A stretch of 64,000 nucleotides of DNA, from NCBI RefSeq assembly GCF_002995495.1, contig NZ_PVZV01000004.1:620001-684000 (forward strand), in the 5' to 3' direction. The translations under genes and the position numbers were made by a program. Within the stretch, counting starts at the first letter, position 1, and each line of letters opens with the position of its first letter. The notes under the pieces were generated by a model. That model was given only the letters and a program-made list of their open reading frames with translations. It was not told where the DNA came from and did not search any database. The stretch is from Actinocorallia populi (lineage in GTDB: Bacteria > Actinomycetota > Actinomycetes > Streptosporangiales > Streptosporangiaceae). Shown piece after piece: positions 55,763 to 64,000 of this stretch.

Positions 55763-56896
55763 TCACGTGAGCAGTCGGTGGGCGTTGCCTCCTTGGAGGG
55801 CTCGGGCATCGGACGGGGGAAGGCGGTCGAGGACCGGCTTCCATTCGGCGGTCGGGTCTGCGGGCGTGCCGGGGTGCGGGTAGTCGGTGGCGAGCATCAG
55901 CCGTCGGCGCAGCCAGGCGGGCATCGCGGTGACGTCCTCACCCAGACCGATCGAGAAGAAGAAAGTGTCGGCCTCGGTGAAGTACTCGGCCGGTGGCCGG
56001 TTCGGGAGCCGGTCGGCCTTGTTGCGGCGGAGCGTCTCCCACGACTCCTGAGCACGATCCAGCCAGGAGGGCAGCCATCCGGCGTTGCACTCGTGAAAGG
56101 CGAACCGGATACCGGGGAACCGGTCGGGGATCCGCGTGTCCAGGAGGGCGGCCAAGCAGAGCGGGCCGGGGAGGGTCTCGTTGACATGGTTGAAGAAGGC
56201 CCCGGCGGCATCCGAGCGCAGGCTCAAGCCAGACGACGAGGGCAGGAAGTGCGGAATCGCGACCTTGTGAAGATGCACGACCAGGCCGAGATCCTGCACG
56301 GTGGCGAAGAACAGGTCCGCGTCGGCGAACGATGTGAGTCCCGCGGGCAGCATGACGTGGCCGAAGCCTTCATCGGCCAAGGCCGCCAGCCTCGTGGACA
56401 GGTAGGGCGTGAACGCGGTCTGGGCGACAGGGATGAGGCGCCCCGGGGCTGCGGACGTCATGTCGAGCAGCCACCGGTTGTAGGCGTCGAAATGGGCCTC
56501 GGCATAGGGACTGATCGGGTCGATCTCTCGCGGCCAGATGAGCCCGAGGCTGGGGAACAGGAGAGTCGCATCGATGCCTGCCTGGTCCAGCCAGTTCAGT
56601 CGGGCGGGGCCGTTCCAGGAGGTGATCGTGCACGAGTCGCGGTAGGAGACGAACTCACCGGTGGCGGGCAGATGGTTCCAGTCCAGGATTTCGTGACCGT
56701 CACGTGGCGCGACGCCGCCCAGTCGGCGGATCAGCCGCGACGGAGTTCCGTCGATCAGGAGCTTGTCACCGTCGGCGGGGTCCCGGACGACCTGGAGGCA
56801 CCGGTCACGGAACGCCGGTTCCACGTACTGGGGCCACAGCCACAAGGGCTCCATGACATGACCGTCGGTGTCGATGGCATCGTTTTCATTCCACAC
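55763..56896 (-). CDS. Amidohydrolase 2 (ACMSD-like) family protein
   Basis: A 377-residue protein starting at GTG with IDTDGHVMEP, a DxH-type first metal motif of the amidohydrolase-2 family. Later VVHLHKVAIPHF, FHECNAGWLPSWLDR and the metal Asp in ATDYPHPGT complete the site. Members decarboxylate or hydrolyse small acids and amides, with substrates such as ACMS. The motif has DGHV where metal-binding relatives have DxHxH, so ligand number may differ. 15 nt after the oxygenase gene; one operon. Confidence 0.8.
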   Translation of the reverse strand: MWNENDAIDTDGHVMEPLWLWPQYVEPAFRDRCLQVVRDPADGDKLLIDGTPSRLIRRLGGVAPRDGHEILDWNHLPATGEFVSYRDSCTITSWNGPARLNWLDQAGIDATLLFPSLGLIWPREIDPISPYAEAHFDAYNRWLLDMTSAAPGRLIPVAQTAFTPYLSTRLAALADEGFGHVMLPAGLTSFADADLFFATVQDLGLVVHLHKVAIPHFLPSSSGLSLRSDAAGAFFNHVNETLPGPLCLAALLDTRIPDRFPGIRFAFHECNAGWLPSWLDRAQESWETLRRNKADRLPNRPPAEYFTEADTFFFSIGLGEDVTAMPAWLRRRLMLATDYPHPGTPADPTAEWKPVLDRLPPSDARALQGGNAHRLLT

Positions 56897-56911
56897 GGCT
56901 GTCCCCTTGGA

Positions 56912-57904
56912 TCAGTTCGGCAGGGCGAGGGTGCGCCGGTAGCTCGACGGATAGCTGGCGGCCCGCGAATCGCTGACGATGCACGCACCGTCGCCTGAGG
57001 GGTGGCGGAGCAAGAGACGTTGAAGCCAGCGGTCGGTGCCGTCGTAGGCTGGCGTGAACGCGGTGCGCCCGTGGACCGCGCGCCGATTGTCGATGACGAG
57101 CGCATCGCCCGGTTCGAGCGCGATATTCACAGCACAGGCGCCGAACGCGGCGGCGAGTTCGTCCAACGCCTTGCACGCCGCCCGGGTACAGCCGACCAGC
57201 GATTGCGCGTACTCGACCTGCACAGCGCGTGAGATTGGTTGCGGCTTCGTCATCCGCCGGCCTCCGGACAGATGCGTCCCTTGGTCTGTTTCGAAGGCGA
57301 ATTCCGGACGCTTCAGCCGCTCCCTGGCACGCTCTGTCAGGCGGCTCAACGCCAAGCCGATGTCGCACACGGACGTGCGCGCCTTCCCTGCCGGGTCGGC
57401 TCGCAGCGCCATGAGCACCAGATGATCGGGAGAAACGTCCGCGAACGACGCCTCGGTGTGCAGGACAAGCTCGGCTGACCCGGAAGATGCCTGGACTTCG
57501 GTGTGGGAGGCGATCGGGTAGCGGTTCTGGACCAAGTGCCCGCGGTCCCACTCGCGGTAGGCGAAGATCTCACCGACTGCAGAGCCGAGCACGCCCAGGA
57601 TTCCTTCAGTCCCCAGCGGTGTCTGGGAGGCCAGGAAGTCGAACCGCACGCGGGGTGTCTCCGGCACCAACCACGGCAGCGGCAGCCCCCGGATCAACAA
57701 CGCGACCCTGTCCTGGTGCGTCCGCAGCGCGGCGAGCGCATCACGGACCGGCGCGGGCAGCGACCCACTCGCATACTTGGCCTGCGCGACGAACAGTTCA
57801 GGCTCGCTGTAGGGGTTCGCTGTCACCACGGCGGCCGTGCGATGCACGGCCGCGGACAGGGCAGGGGTGAGGTCGAGGGTCGTGAGACGGGTCGTGGGAG
57901 CCAT
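56912..57904 (-). CDS. Clavaminate-synthase-like Fe(II)/2-oxoglutarate oxygenase
   Basis: A 330-residue TauD/CAS-fold protein. Iron ligands are visible in LHTEAS (His-x-Glu) and RAVHGRTAF (His); the 2-oxoglutarate-binding Arg is in DGTDRWLQRLLLRH. The DNRRxVHGR...F..YDG.DRWLQR layout matches AsnO/VioC-type beta-hydroxylases of free Asn or Arg. It would hydroxylate an amino acid as first step of a pathway. First gene of the operon; two palindromes lie in its upstream region. Confidence 0.85.
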   Translation of the reverse strand: MAPTTRLTTLDLTPALSAAVHRTAAVVTANPYSEPELFVAQAKYASGSLPAPVRDALAALRTHQDRVALLIRGLPLPWLVPETPRVRFDFLASQTPLGTEGILGVLGSAVGEIFAYREWDRGHLVQNRYPIASHTEVQASSGSAELVLHTEASFADVSPDHLVLMALRADPAGKARTSVCDIGLALSRLTERARERLKRPEFAFETDQGTHLSGGRRMTKPQPISRAVQVEYAQSLVGCTRAACKALDELAAAFGACAVNIALEPGDALVIDNRRAVHGRTAFTPAYDGTDRWLQRLLLRHPSGDGACIVSDSRAASYPSSYRRTLALPN

Positions 57905-57934
57905 GGCCGACGCTCCAAGCGGTGAGGCGGACCG

Positions 57935-57946
57935 TTGTGATCACAA
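57935..57946. promoter_or_regulatory. 12-bp palindrome upstream of oxygenase operon
   Basis: TTGTGATCACAA is an exact palindrome, 31 nt before the start of the oxygenase gene; candidate operator. Confidence 0.45.
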
Positions 57947-57971
57947 GCCTCGCGCCCGCATCAGCCGGAAA

Positions 57972-57989
57972 GTTGCACTCGTGTGCAAC
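57972..57989. promoter_or_regulatory. 18-bp palindrome upstream of oxygenase operon
   Basis: GTTGCAC-N4-GTGCAAC, arms exact, 68 nt before the oxygenase start and 36 nt past the stop of the XRE regulator gene; candidate operator for that regulator. Confidence 0.5.
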
Positions 57990-58024
57990 CCTCGGCCCGC
58001 TCAATAACGAAATAGTCACGCTGA

Positions 58025-59215
58025 TCAGTACGGTACGCCCAGCCAGGTGGCCAGGCCGAGCACGGCATCCGTGCTACGGCCTGCTCGTCCGAGAACAGCG
58101 GTGACGACCTCTCGGGTTCCAGGGTTAGTGCGCGTGTGCTGAGGTGCCCGACGTCGTGCCTCCAGCAACGACGCGACCGCTCCCGCCGGATCGCCCGCCC
58201 AGATCTGGGCACGCGCCAGGTCGATGAAGAAATGGCTGGCCCGCTCAGCGGGTAGTCCCACGGGCGGTGTCCAGCCTGCGGCGCGATGGACGGCCTCCGC
58301 TCCGTCCCGCAACTCGACCGCAGCAGCCACCTCATGGACTTTCACGCTGGCTGCGCCGAAGCTGGTGTGGAAGTGCTCAACGTCACCGTCGACCGCGTCC
58401 ACCATCATCTTCGCGATCTTCAGGTTTGACCACGCAACCGATGTGTGTCCGCCGAATGCAGCGAGCACGGCCGCCCGGGCATGTAGCGCTCCGTACACGC
58501 TCGCGGCTCGCCGATCCGTCATCACCTTGGTCGCAATCCGGTCAGCGGCCGACTCCAAAAGGACCAGGCCCGACTCCGCCGAACCGGTGACGAAGAACGT
58601 CTCAGAACGCACGTACGACGCGGTTGCGATCATTAGCTCATCCCGAGACCGCTCGGCCGCCCACCGCACCCTCTCGATCGCTGCCAACGACAGATCCAAG
58701 TGTCCCAGCTTGTGCGCGATCGCGTCCGCGCACCGATAGGCAGCAGCCAGCAGCCAGTACACCCGGTCCTGGTCCGCACCTCGCGCGTGGAAGCTCGCTG
58801 CGAGCAGATCCTCCAGCAAAGCCGGGAGCATCTCTCCCAACGCCACGTACCGGGAGTTCAAGCGCAGCTGCCCGGCCCGCTCGGTCTCGTGCGCCAGCTC
58901 TCCGAGGGACCGCACCGGCGGCCGAGCACGCGGCAGGTCGTAATCCACCATCATCTGCCGCAGCGGAGGCAGGCACGCTGACATCCGGGCCTCGATGCCC
59001 CTCTCATCCGGAGCCAGCCCCATCAAGACGGGCGCTTCCACACCCAGCGCATTCGCAACCCGAACCGCGAGATCCCAACTGCCCGGACGGTGCCCCGCCT
59101 CCACCTTGCTGATCAGAGACTTCGACGCCCCGGACAGGTCCGCCAGCTCCTGCTGGGTCAACCGGTGCAGCTTCCGCAACACACGCAGCCTGTCACCCAA
59201 ATCCACAGGAGTCAT
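58025..59215 (-). CDS. XRE-family regulator with TPR-like domain
   Basis: A 396-residue protein with an N-terminal helix-turn-helix (LGDRLRVLRKLHRLTQQELADLSGASKSLISKVEAG, about residues 5-45) and a long helical region with TPR-like repeats to the end. ATG 59215 (MTPVDLG) is preferred over 59317, which would take up the space before the divergent HAD gene. This type of regulator is common beside small accessory pathways in actinobacteria and may sense a small molecule or peptide. It precedes the oxygenase operon on the same strand with a 120-nt gap. Confidence 0.82.
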   Translation of the reverse strand: MTPVDLGDRLRVLRKLHRLTQQELADLSGASKSLISKVEAGHRPGSWDLAVRVANALGVEAPVLMGLAPDERGIEARMSACLPPLRQMMVDYDLPRARPPVRSLGELAHETERAGQLRLNSRYVALGEMLPALLEDLLAASFHARGADQDRVYWLLAAAYRCADAIAHKLGHLDLSLAAIERVRWAAERSRDELMIATASYVRSETFFVTGSAESGLVLLESAADRIATKVMTDRRAASVYGALHARAAVLAAFGGHTSVAWSNLKIAKMMVDAVDGDVEHFHTSFGAASVKVHEVAAAVELRDGAEAVHRAAGWTPPVGLPAERASHFFIDLARAQIWAGDPAGAVASLLEARRRAPQHTRTNPGTREVVTAVLGRAGRSTDAVLGLATWLGVPY

Positions 59216-59322
59216 CACCGCCGCCTCCAGACCGCCGCTACGAGGAACCGCCGTATGCTCACCCCAGAGTCGGATCAACAATCTACGATCCGCAAGAGTC
59301 GAGAGCACGGAGGACACCCCCC

Positions 59323-59976
59323 ATGGCGATCCGATCGGTGGTCTTCGACGTCGGAGAAACGCTCATGGACGACTCCACCTTCTGGGGCTCCTGGGCCGAC
59401 TGGCTCGGCGTTCCCCGCCACACCCTCGCCGCCCTCGTCGGCGCCGTGACCGCCCTCGGCCACGACAACGTCGAAGCCCTCCGCCTCATCTGCCCTGACT
59501 TCGACCTGGCCGCAGAACGCCAAGCCAGAGAAGAAGCCGGCCAGGGTGAAACCATCAGCGAGAGCGACCTCTACCCAGACGTCCGGCCCGCACTCAGCGC
59601 GCTCAAGGCCAACGGGCTCTGGGTCGGGATCGCAGGCAACCAGACCACCCGAGCAGCGGAACTCCTAGCTGCCCTTGATCTCCCCGTCGACGCCATTGCC
59701 ACCTCCGGCCAATGGGGCGTAGCCAAGCCCAGCACCGAGTTCTACGACTACCTGATCGCCTGGGCACCCGGTGCCCCAGACGAGATCGTTTATGTCGGCG
59801 ACCACCCGGTGAACGACATCCTCCCTGCCAAAGCGGCTGGCCTCCACACCGCACACATCCGACGCGGACCTTGGGGCTACCTCCATGCCGACGACCAAGA
59901 GGTCAAAGAGAACGCCACTTGGCGGATCAACAGCCTGACCGAGCTGGCATCTCTACTGACCACTCCGGCCGGGTGA
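59323..59976 (+). CDS. HAD-family hydrolase
   Basis: A 217-residue HAD protein. Motif I is FDVGET (nucleophile Asp 9), motif II Ser/Thr in the IAGNQTT segment, Lys in VAKPSTEF, and motif III YVGDHPVNDI. It probably dephosphorylates a small metabolite. CGGAGGAC precedes the ATG. Divergent from the XRE regulator with 107 nt between starts, so both may share control. Confidence 0.85.
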   Translation: MAIRSVVFDVGETLMDDSTFWGSWADWLGVPRHTLAALVGAVTALGHDNVEALRLICPDFDLAAERQAREEAGQGETISESDLYPDVRPALSALKANGLWVGIAGNQTTRAAELLAALDLPVDAIATSGQWGVAKPSTEFYDYLIAWAPGAPDEIVYVGDHPVNDILPAKAAGLHTAHIRRGPWGYLHADDQEVKENATWRINSLTELASLLTTPAG

Positions 59977-60006
59977 TCGCAACACCCCAGAAAACGGAAG
60001 TGCCAA

Positions 60007-60219
60007 GTGAAACCCTTCACCCGATCTACCAGCATCAACACGCGGGGGGATTATCTGGTCGCGGTTGGGGACCCTCAAGTGGCCGACATTGTGTTACCCA
60101 TCTGGCCGCCAAGTATGAGAACTATCTGGCTGTTGACACGCCGCAGACTGGGCGCCGACCTCGGCCGGGTAAGCACACCCAAGATGTCAGACCGCAGGAG
60201 TAGGCTCGCGAATGCTTGA
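60007..60219 (+). CDS. Possible small protein after HAD gene
   Basis: A 70-residue frame from GTG with GGAAG 6 nt before it; basic (VSTPKMSDRRSRLANA end), no family recognised. It could be real as part of the HAD transcript, or chance. Confidence 0.3.
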   Translation: MKPFTRSTSINTRGDYLVAVGDPQVADIVLPIWPPSMRTIWLLTRRRLGADLGRVSTPKMSDRRSRLANA

Positions 60220-60283
60220 TCAGAGCCAGGCGAGGCCTGCTTCATTGAGCTACGCGACTCCCCAAATGCAGAGGATATGGATC

Positions 60284-60838
60284 ATGAGTGTCGACGAGGA
60301 AGAGCAGGAAAGTACCGCTGAGCTCTATACCCGCCACAGTCAGCTACTCATGGCGCTCACCCTCACAGGTGTGAGGATCCGGTCGCTCGCCGCACAGTTC
60401 ACCCCCTGGCACAGCGGGCAGCAGCTGGATGCAGGTGCCTGGGAATGGGTGATCGAGGAGTTCCAGCAAGTGGCATCCGGCGTCCGGAGGCAAGATTTCG
60501 AAAGCCTGATTCTCCAGACCATCCAGGTCTATAACACTGGATCAGACATTCTGAATCCCGACACCAGCCCGAACCCCGTCCCATCGCCGTTCGTGCGCCG
60601 CATGCCTAACGATCAGGCGAAGGTAGAAGCGAACCGCCAACAGCGCCAGGTCCGTCACATCGTGGCGTACCAAGAGCACATCCGCCAGTGCCTGGAGCAC
60701 TTCGCTATCTCCTGGACTGCTCTCCTCGACGGAGGGCTGATCTGTGACTGGGACATGATCAATGACGAGTTCCCAAAGCTGGAACGGCTACAAAGCGAAG
60801 TCCAGCGCGCATTTTCGATCTGGAAGTCGGTGGAGTGA
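60284..60838 (+). CDS. Hypothetical helical protein
   Basis: A 184-residue protein starting MSVDEEEQESTAELY, with AGAGGA before ATG 60284; an earlier ATG at 60212 in frame is less likely. Segments LYTRHSQLLMALTLTGVRIRSL and RQVRHIVAYQEHIRQCLEHF are helical. Acidic start, lower GC than the core. No family recognised. Confidence 0.55.
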   Translation: MSVDEEEQESTAELYTRHSQLLMALTLTGVRIRSLAAQFTPWHSGQQLDAGAWEWVIEEFQQVASGVRRQDFESLILQTIQVYNTGSDILNPDTSPNPVPSPFVRRMPNDQAKVEANRQQRQVRHIVAYQEHIRQCLEHFAISWTALLDGGLICDWDMINDEFPKLERLQSEVQRAFSIWKSVE

Positions 60839-60933
60839 GGGCTTAGCCCAACAAGCAGTCCTGCCCCACGCTCCAAGGATTGGCCTTGGTATTGAGGGGC
60901 CTCGAAGATTCCGGACAGCGGCTGGTGGTCTGA

Positions 60934-61027
60934 TTACGCTGCGTGCTGTCGGGTCAGGTACTTGTCTTCGACCTCCTGCGGAGTCCGGTAGCCGAGTCTT
61001 GAATGCAGGCGTCTGCGATTACAGAAC
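60934..61027 (-). pseudogene. IS3-family transposase tail remnant
   Basis: On the minus strand it reads NRRRLHSRLGYRTPQEVEDK, TRQHAA and stop, the C-terminus of an IS3-type transposase, cut off at about 61027 where IS30-type sequence begins. Confidence 0.65.
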
Positions 61028-61075
61028 AGCGGTGTCATAGCTTCGAAGCAACAGTGCAGGTGAGAAGGGTTGCTC

Positions 61076-61665
61076 GTGGCAGTGCGGAGAGCGTTGACGC
61101 TCGAGGAGCGTGAAGAGATCGCGGTCGGCCGCGAGCGGGGTGAGGGTGTGCGGGAGATCGCGCGGCGGATCGGCCGGGTCCCGTCGGTGGTCAGCCGGGA
61201 GATCCGCCGGAACTCCTCGACGGGCTGCTACCGGGTTTTCACGGCCCACCGTCGGGCTGTGGAACGCGGCAGGCGTTCTCAACAGCGGCGACTGGATGGC
61301 GAGCTGGTCCTGAGGGAGCGGGTTCTGGCCGATCTGCGGTACGGGCGGACCCCGAACCAGATCGCGGGCCGTTTGAAACTCGAGGCCGCGGACGGCACCG
61401 TTGCGCTCACGGAAGGCTCGCTCCCGGCCGGGCGGGGCCACGATCTCGCACGAAGCCGTCTACACCTGGATCTACGCGCTGCCCAAGGGCGAACTGGCCC
61501 GCCTGGGCGTGATGCTGCCCGGCTGCCGTACCGCGAGAGGCCCCCGACGCAGGCCCGACGCCTCCAAGGGCGCCCGGATCGTCGGGATGCGTTCGATCCA
61601 CGACCGTCCCGCCGAAGCACTCGGCCGCCAGGTCCCCGGCCACTGGGAAGGCGACCGTGCGACAC
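61076..61665 (+). pseudogene. Truncated IS30-family transposase B
   Basis: GTG 61076 after GAAGG. The helix-turn-helix (LTLEEREEIAVGRERGEGVREIARRIGR) and SREIRRN are intact; a frameshift near 61430 leads to ISHEAVYTWIYALPKGELARLG and ends in PGHWEGD, the first catalytic Asp. The last third is missing and sequence turns into the mirror copy of transposase A. Confidence 0.75.
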
Positions 61666-61689
61666 GATGCCGCACGGTCGCCTTCCCAG
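61643..61689. repeat. 19-bp inverted repeat at IS30 fusion point
   Basis: 61643-61661 is exactly complementary to 61671-61689. It is formed by the codons for WEGD in two opposed transposase genes meeting. Confidence 0.8.
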
Positions 61690-62657
61690 CGCCCGGGCAC
61701 GGCCCGGTCCTCGACCTCGGCGGGCCGCCGACTGATCATCATCTCGTCGGTGACGAGCTTCTTGCCGCGGTTGCGGGTGCAGGCCCGGGGCACCCGCAGC
61801 GCCCGGCCGGTGCGCAGGCACGCCGTCAGCTCACGCTGCAGCGCCCCGCGGCCTTGGATATACAGGGCCTGGTAGATGGCATCGTGCGAGATCCGCATCG
61901 TCTCATCCTCGGGGAAGTCGGCCTTCAACCGGTGGGTGATCTGCTCCGGGCTCCACGACCTGGCCCAGCGCCGGTCCTGACGGCGTCCATGTCGTCACCC
62001 GTTCCACGCAACCGCCGGGCCCTCGACCTCGCTGCTGCCCGGGACGCGGAGCTTGCCGGCGAGCCGCTCCTGCACATACTCCCGCAGCCGGTCGTTGGCG
62101 GCCAGCTTGCTCACCTTGGGTCGGCGGGCTGCCCGGTCGGCATGCCACTGGGCGACCGAGGCCCGGTAGTCCAGGCGGCCGCAGCGGGTCGCGGCGTTGC
62201 GCCGCAGCTCCCGCGAGATCGTCGAAGGCGCCCTGCCGAGTCGGCGGGCGACCTCTCGCACTCCGCAGCCCTGGGCCCGCAGGATGGCGATCTCCTCACG
62301 CTCGGCGAACGACAGGTAGCGGCCCGACGGCTGGTCAAGACTGATCGGCGGCATCCCGCCACCCTCACGAAACCAGCGCGGCCCCAGCGGCTGCGACACG
62401 CCACACGCGATGGCGGCGTCCTCACTCGACAGTCCTTCAGCGATCTTCCGCCAGAAGCGCTGCTGCTCCTGGCGCCGGTTAACCGGCGGCCGGCCCGGTG
62501 ACCGAAGCGGAGGACGACCAGCCCGAATCGCCGCACGAGCCCTTCCCTGCGCCACAACACCCTCCTTCACGAATGGTGTTGCGACGACCGGTTGAACTTG
62601 CGGTACCAGCTGGCCAAGGATGGAGCCTTCCCCTGCCGGGTCCTGAGAATCGGTCAC
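61667..62657 (-). pseudogene. Truncated IS30-family transposase A
   Basis: Minus strand: SFAEREEIAILRAQGCGVREVARRLGR (helix-turn-helix), SRELRRNAATR, then VAWNG and a TGA at 61995 where relatives have CGA (Arg). The same frame goes on as RRQDRRWARSWSPEQI, ISHDAIYQALYIQGRG and stops matching at PGRWEGD. The C-terminal third is lost. Clearly a different IS30 type from transposase B (about half of the residues differ). Confidence 0.75.
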
Positions 62658-62752
62658 TCATACCGAGTTCCCACGCCCGCTCTCCTTCGCATCCTCAACG
62701 CTGATTCCGAGTAAAATAGGTGAACTTGAGATTCCCGGGGTATCTGGAAGAT

Positions 62753-62787
62753 TCCGGACATCACCCATCATAATGGGGATGTCCGGA
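62753..62787 (-). terminator. Terminator of TIGR04141 gene
   Basis: TCCGGACATC...GATGTCCGGA stem of 15 bp with one bulge and CATA loop, 24 nt past the stop of the minus-strand gene. Confidence 0.6.
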
Positions 62788-62811
62788 GCTCCGGGTGTCT
62801 CAGGCGTGGAA

Positions 62812-64000
62812 TCAGCGAGTGATGGTGACGATTTCTACCCGGGCGCCCATCTCCCGTAGCCGCTTTACGGCGCGCAGTAGTGACACCTGAGCAAATGCGA
62901 ACAGAGAATTGATGTTGATCTTCTCTCCTCCCTTGAGTCGGATTGCGTAAACGAGGGTGATGGAACCCAGGTCTTCAGAAGCGACACGCCCTGGAGCATG
63001 CTCGGCCAGGAGCTCCAGGAACTTCTCGCGCACTATCCGATCATGGCGCAGGGTCTCCACAGCTACGACTCCCTGAGCGAAGAGATGGTTCAGCGGGGCA
63101 GTGCTCTGGTCGGCCTTCTTGACACAGATCAGCTGATTGTCTGGACCAAGCAGGTCGCAGATCTCCAGCCCGCCGCCCTTGAACTTTTGTGTGACAACTT
63201 TCTTCTTGTCGAAAAGGATATAGCCGGGTTGCTTGGCTGCATCCTCGTTGTAGGCGCCCTCCTCGTACGTTTCGGTGCTGCCCGCCTTGCGCTTTGGCCA
63301 AGGGGGCATGGCGACACTCGACTTCTGGTTGAATAGCTCGGTGAGTTCCTTCTCGATGGACTCGAGGTACTCCGCACCGATCTCGTACCAGCGGCCCTGG
63401 TGGTAGAAGTACCGGCCTGCCCCATGCGAAACCTCTGCGGTGAGCCACCGGTGTCCTACGACCCGGCCGCTAGCGGGTGTGTCACATTCAGCATCGCTGA
63501 ACATCTGGACCTGAACGCTCTTGAGCACGTCGATCCGCGTCCCGCTGGCACGATCGTGCACGAACTCCAGCAGCGCGTTCAGGTTCAGCTCGTCGACCTG
63601 GTGGACACGCTTTCCCTTTGTCACTTGGAACGCTTGCGCGCTGTCAAACCCATCGAGGCATTCGCTCGGGACGGCGAGCGCCAGCCGTGAGCTGGACGGG
63701 TCAGCGAGCAACGCATCCAGCTCCTTGTTCAACTGCTCTACAAGCTCGGTCTTTTTGGTCAACGGGTGGACGCGGTCGATGAAGTCGAGTTCGGGCAGTG
63801 GATTCTGGCGCGAACACACATCCTCGATGACCTGCAGGTCGTTACGGAATTCGGCCCAGCTCGTGGCCATCGGCAGCTTGATGTTGCTATCACTGCAGGA
63901 AACGGTGACGGTGCGGGCACCGTCACCGAGATGGGTGAGAGCTTCCTTTGACACCGTCCCGCTGATCTTGGTGAAGATGGAACCGAATTGGTCGATGCCG
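62812..64000 (-). CDS. TIGR04141/DUF6119 sporadically distributed protein, 5' partial
   Basis: The frame is open to the window edge (GIDQFGSIFTKISGT before the GTG at 63954), so the N-terminus lies outside; relatives are about 550 residues and 396 are seen. Typical segments: GRYFYHQGRWYEIG, AYNEDAA, YILFDKKKV, GGGLEICDLLGPDNQLICVKKA, LNHLFAQGVVAVETLRHD. Function is unknown; such genes are scattered and often near restriction or defence genes, as here. Family name is from recall of these motifs. Confidence 0.72.
   Translation of the reverse strand, partial: GIDQFGSIFTKISGTVSKEALTHLGDGARTVTVSCSDSNIKLPMATSWAEFRNDLQVIEDVCSRQNPLPELDFIDRVHPLTKKTELVEQLNKELDALLADPSSSRLALAVPSECLDGFDSAQAFQVTKGKRVHQVDELNLNALLEFVHDRASGTRIDVLKSVQVQMFSDAECDTPASGRVVGHRWLTAEVSHGAGRYFYHQGRWYEIGAEYLESIEKELTELFNQKSSVAMPPWPKRKAGSTETYEEGAYNEDAAKQPGYILFDKKKVVTQKFKGGGLEICDLLGPDNQLICVKKADQSTAPLNHLFAQGVVAVETLRHDRIVREKFLELLAEHAPGRVASEDLGSITLVYAIRLKGGEKININSLFAFAQVSLLRAVKRLREMGARVEIVTITR

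Noticed and set aside
61401-62501. 366-codon plus-strand frame across the IS30 region
   Set aside because: Only its first part is IS30 transposase B; the rest is antisense to transposase A.
1-64000. CRISPR array or cas genes
   Set aside because: No regularly spaced direct repeats and no Cas-like proteins were seen.

Overview
The window is high-GC (about 70%) actinobacterial DNA: a mycothiol-linked DsbA-like protein, an actinobacterial-type RpiB, a BTAD/AfsR-type regulator and many GTG starts point to Actinobacteria. The gene content would fit the Streptosporangiales/Thermomonosporaceae, but this is inference, as no rRNA or species marker is present.

Positions 1-30460 look like ordinary chromosome. 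They hold an HNH nuclease end, an FmdB zinc ribbon, ilvD, two NERD-domain membrane proteins, a SpoIIE-type phosphatase, a cobalt/nickel ECF transporter (cbiM-pdgle-cbiQ-cbiO) with a Nur-box-like operator, a CooC/MinD-like ATPase behind a Zur-box-like palindrome, rpiB, a DsbA-family protein, pepN, an L,D-transpeptidase, a Ser/Thr kinase and a GH20 hexosaminidase. A LuxR regulator precedes a small RhiA-like / EEP-like / NUDIX gene set. Then come a nucleotide kinase-like P-loop protein, an exported repeat protein, a BCCT transporter, and an AfsR-like regulator convergent with a DrrAB-like ABC exporter.

Positions 30461-64000 are accessory. A tRNA-Gly 3' fragment at 32879-32919 abuts a tyrosine integrase, and is probably one attachment end of an integrated mobilizable element. 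The element carries an AlpA-like excisionase, a protein built of three IF-2-like beta-barrels, an Imm5-like protein, a relaxase and a MobC-like protein behind a 16-bp inverted repeat that may be oriT. It is followed by a defence-like island littered with transposase remnants. That island holds a 1781-residue Hsp90-like ATPase/DUF3883 protein, a frameshifted ScoMcrA-like sulfur-binding HNH endonuclease, an AIPR-family protein with an IS5-like element inserted precisely at its stop codon, and a 5'-truncated TIGR04141/DUF6119 protein at the window end.

Between these, 53187-59976 holds the most interesting unit: a minus-strand operon of a clavaminate-synthase-like 2-oxoglutarate oxygenase, an amidohydrolase, a radical SAM enzyme and a compact archaeal-type aspartyl-tRNA synthetase, with two palindromes before the operon, an XRE/TPR regulator next to it and a divergent HAD phosphatase. 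I read it as a candidate small biosynthetic pathway for an amino-acid-derived product, with the synthetase as a resistance copy or as an enzyme of the pathway. Downstream, two different IS30-family transposases are fused head-to-head at their conserved WEGD motif.
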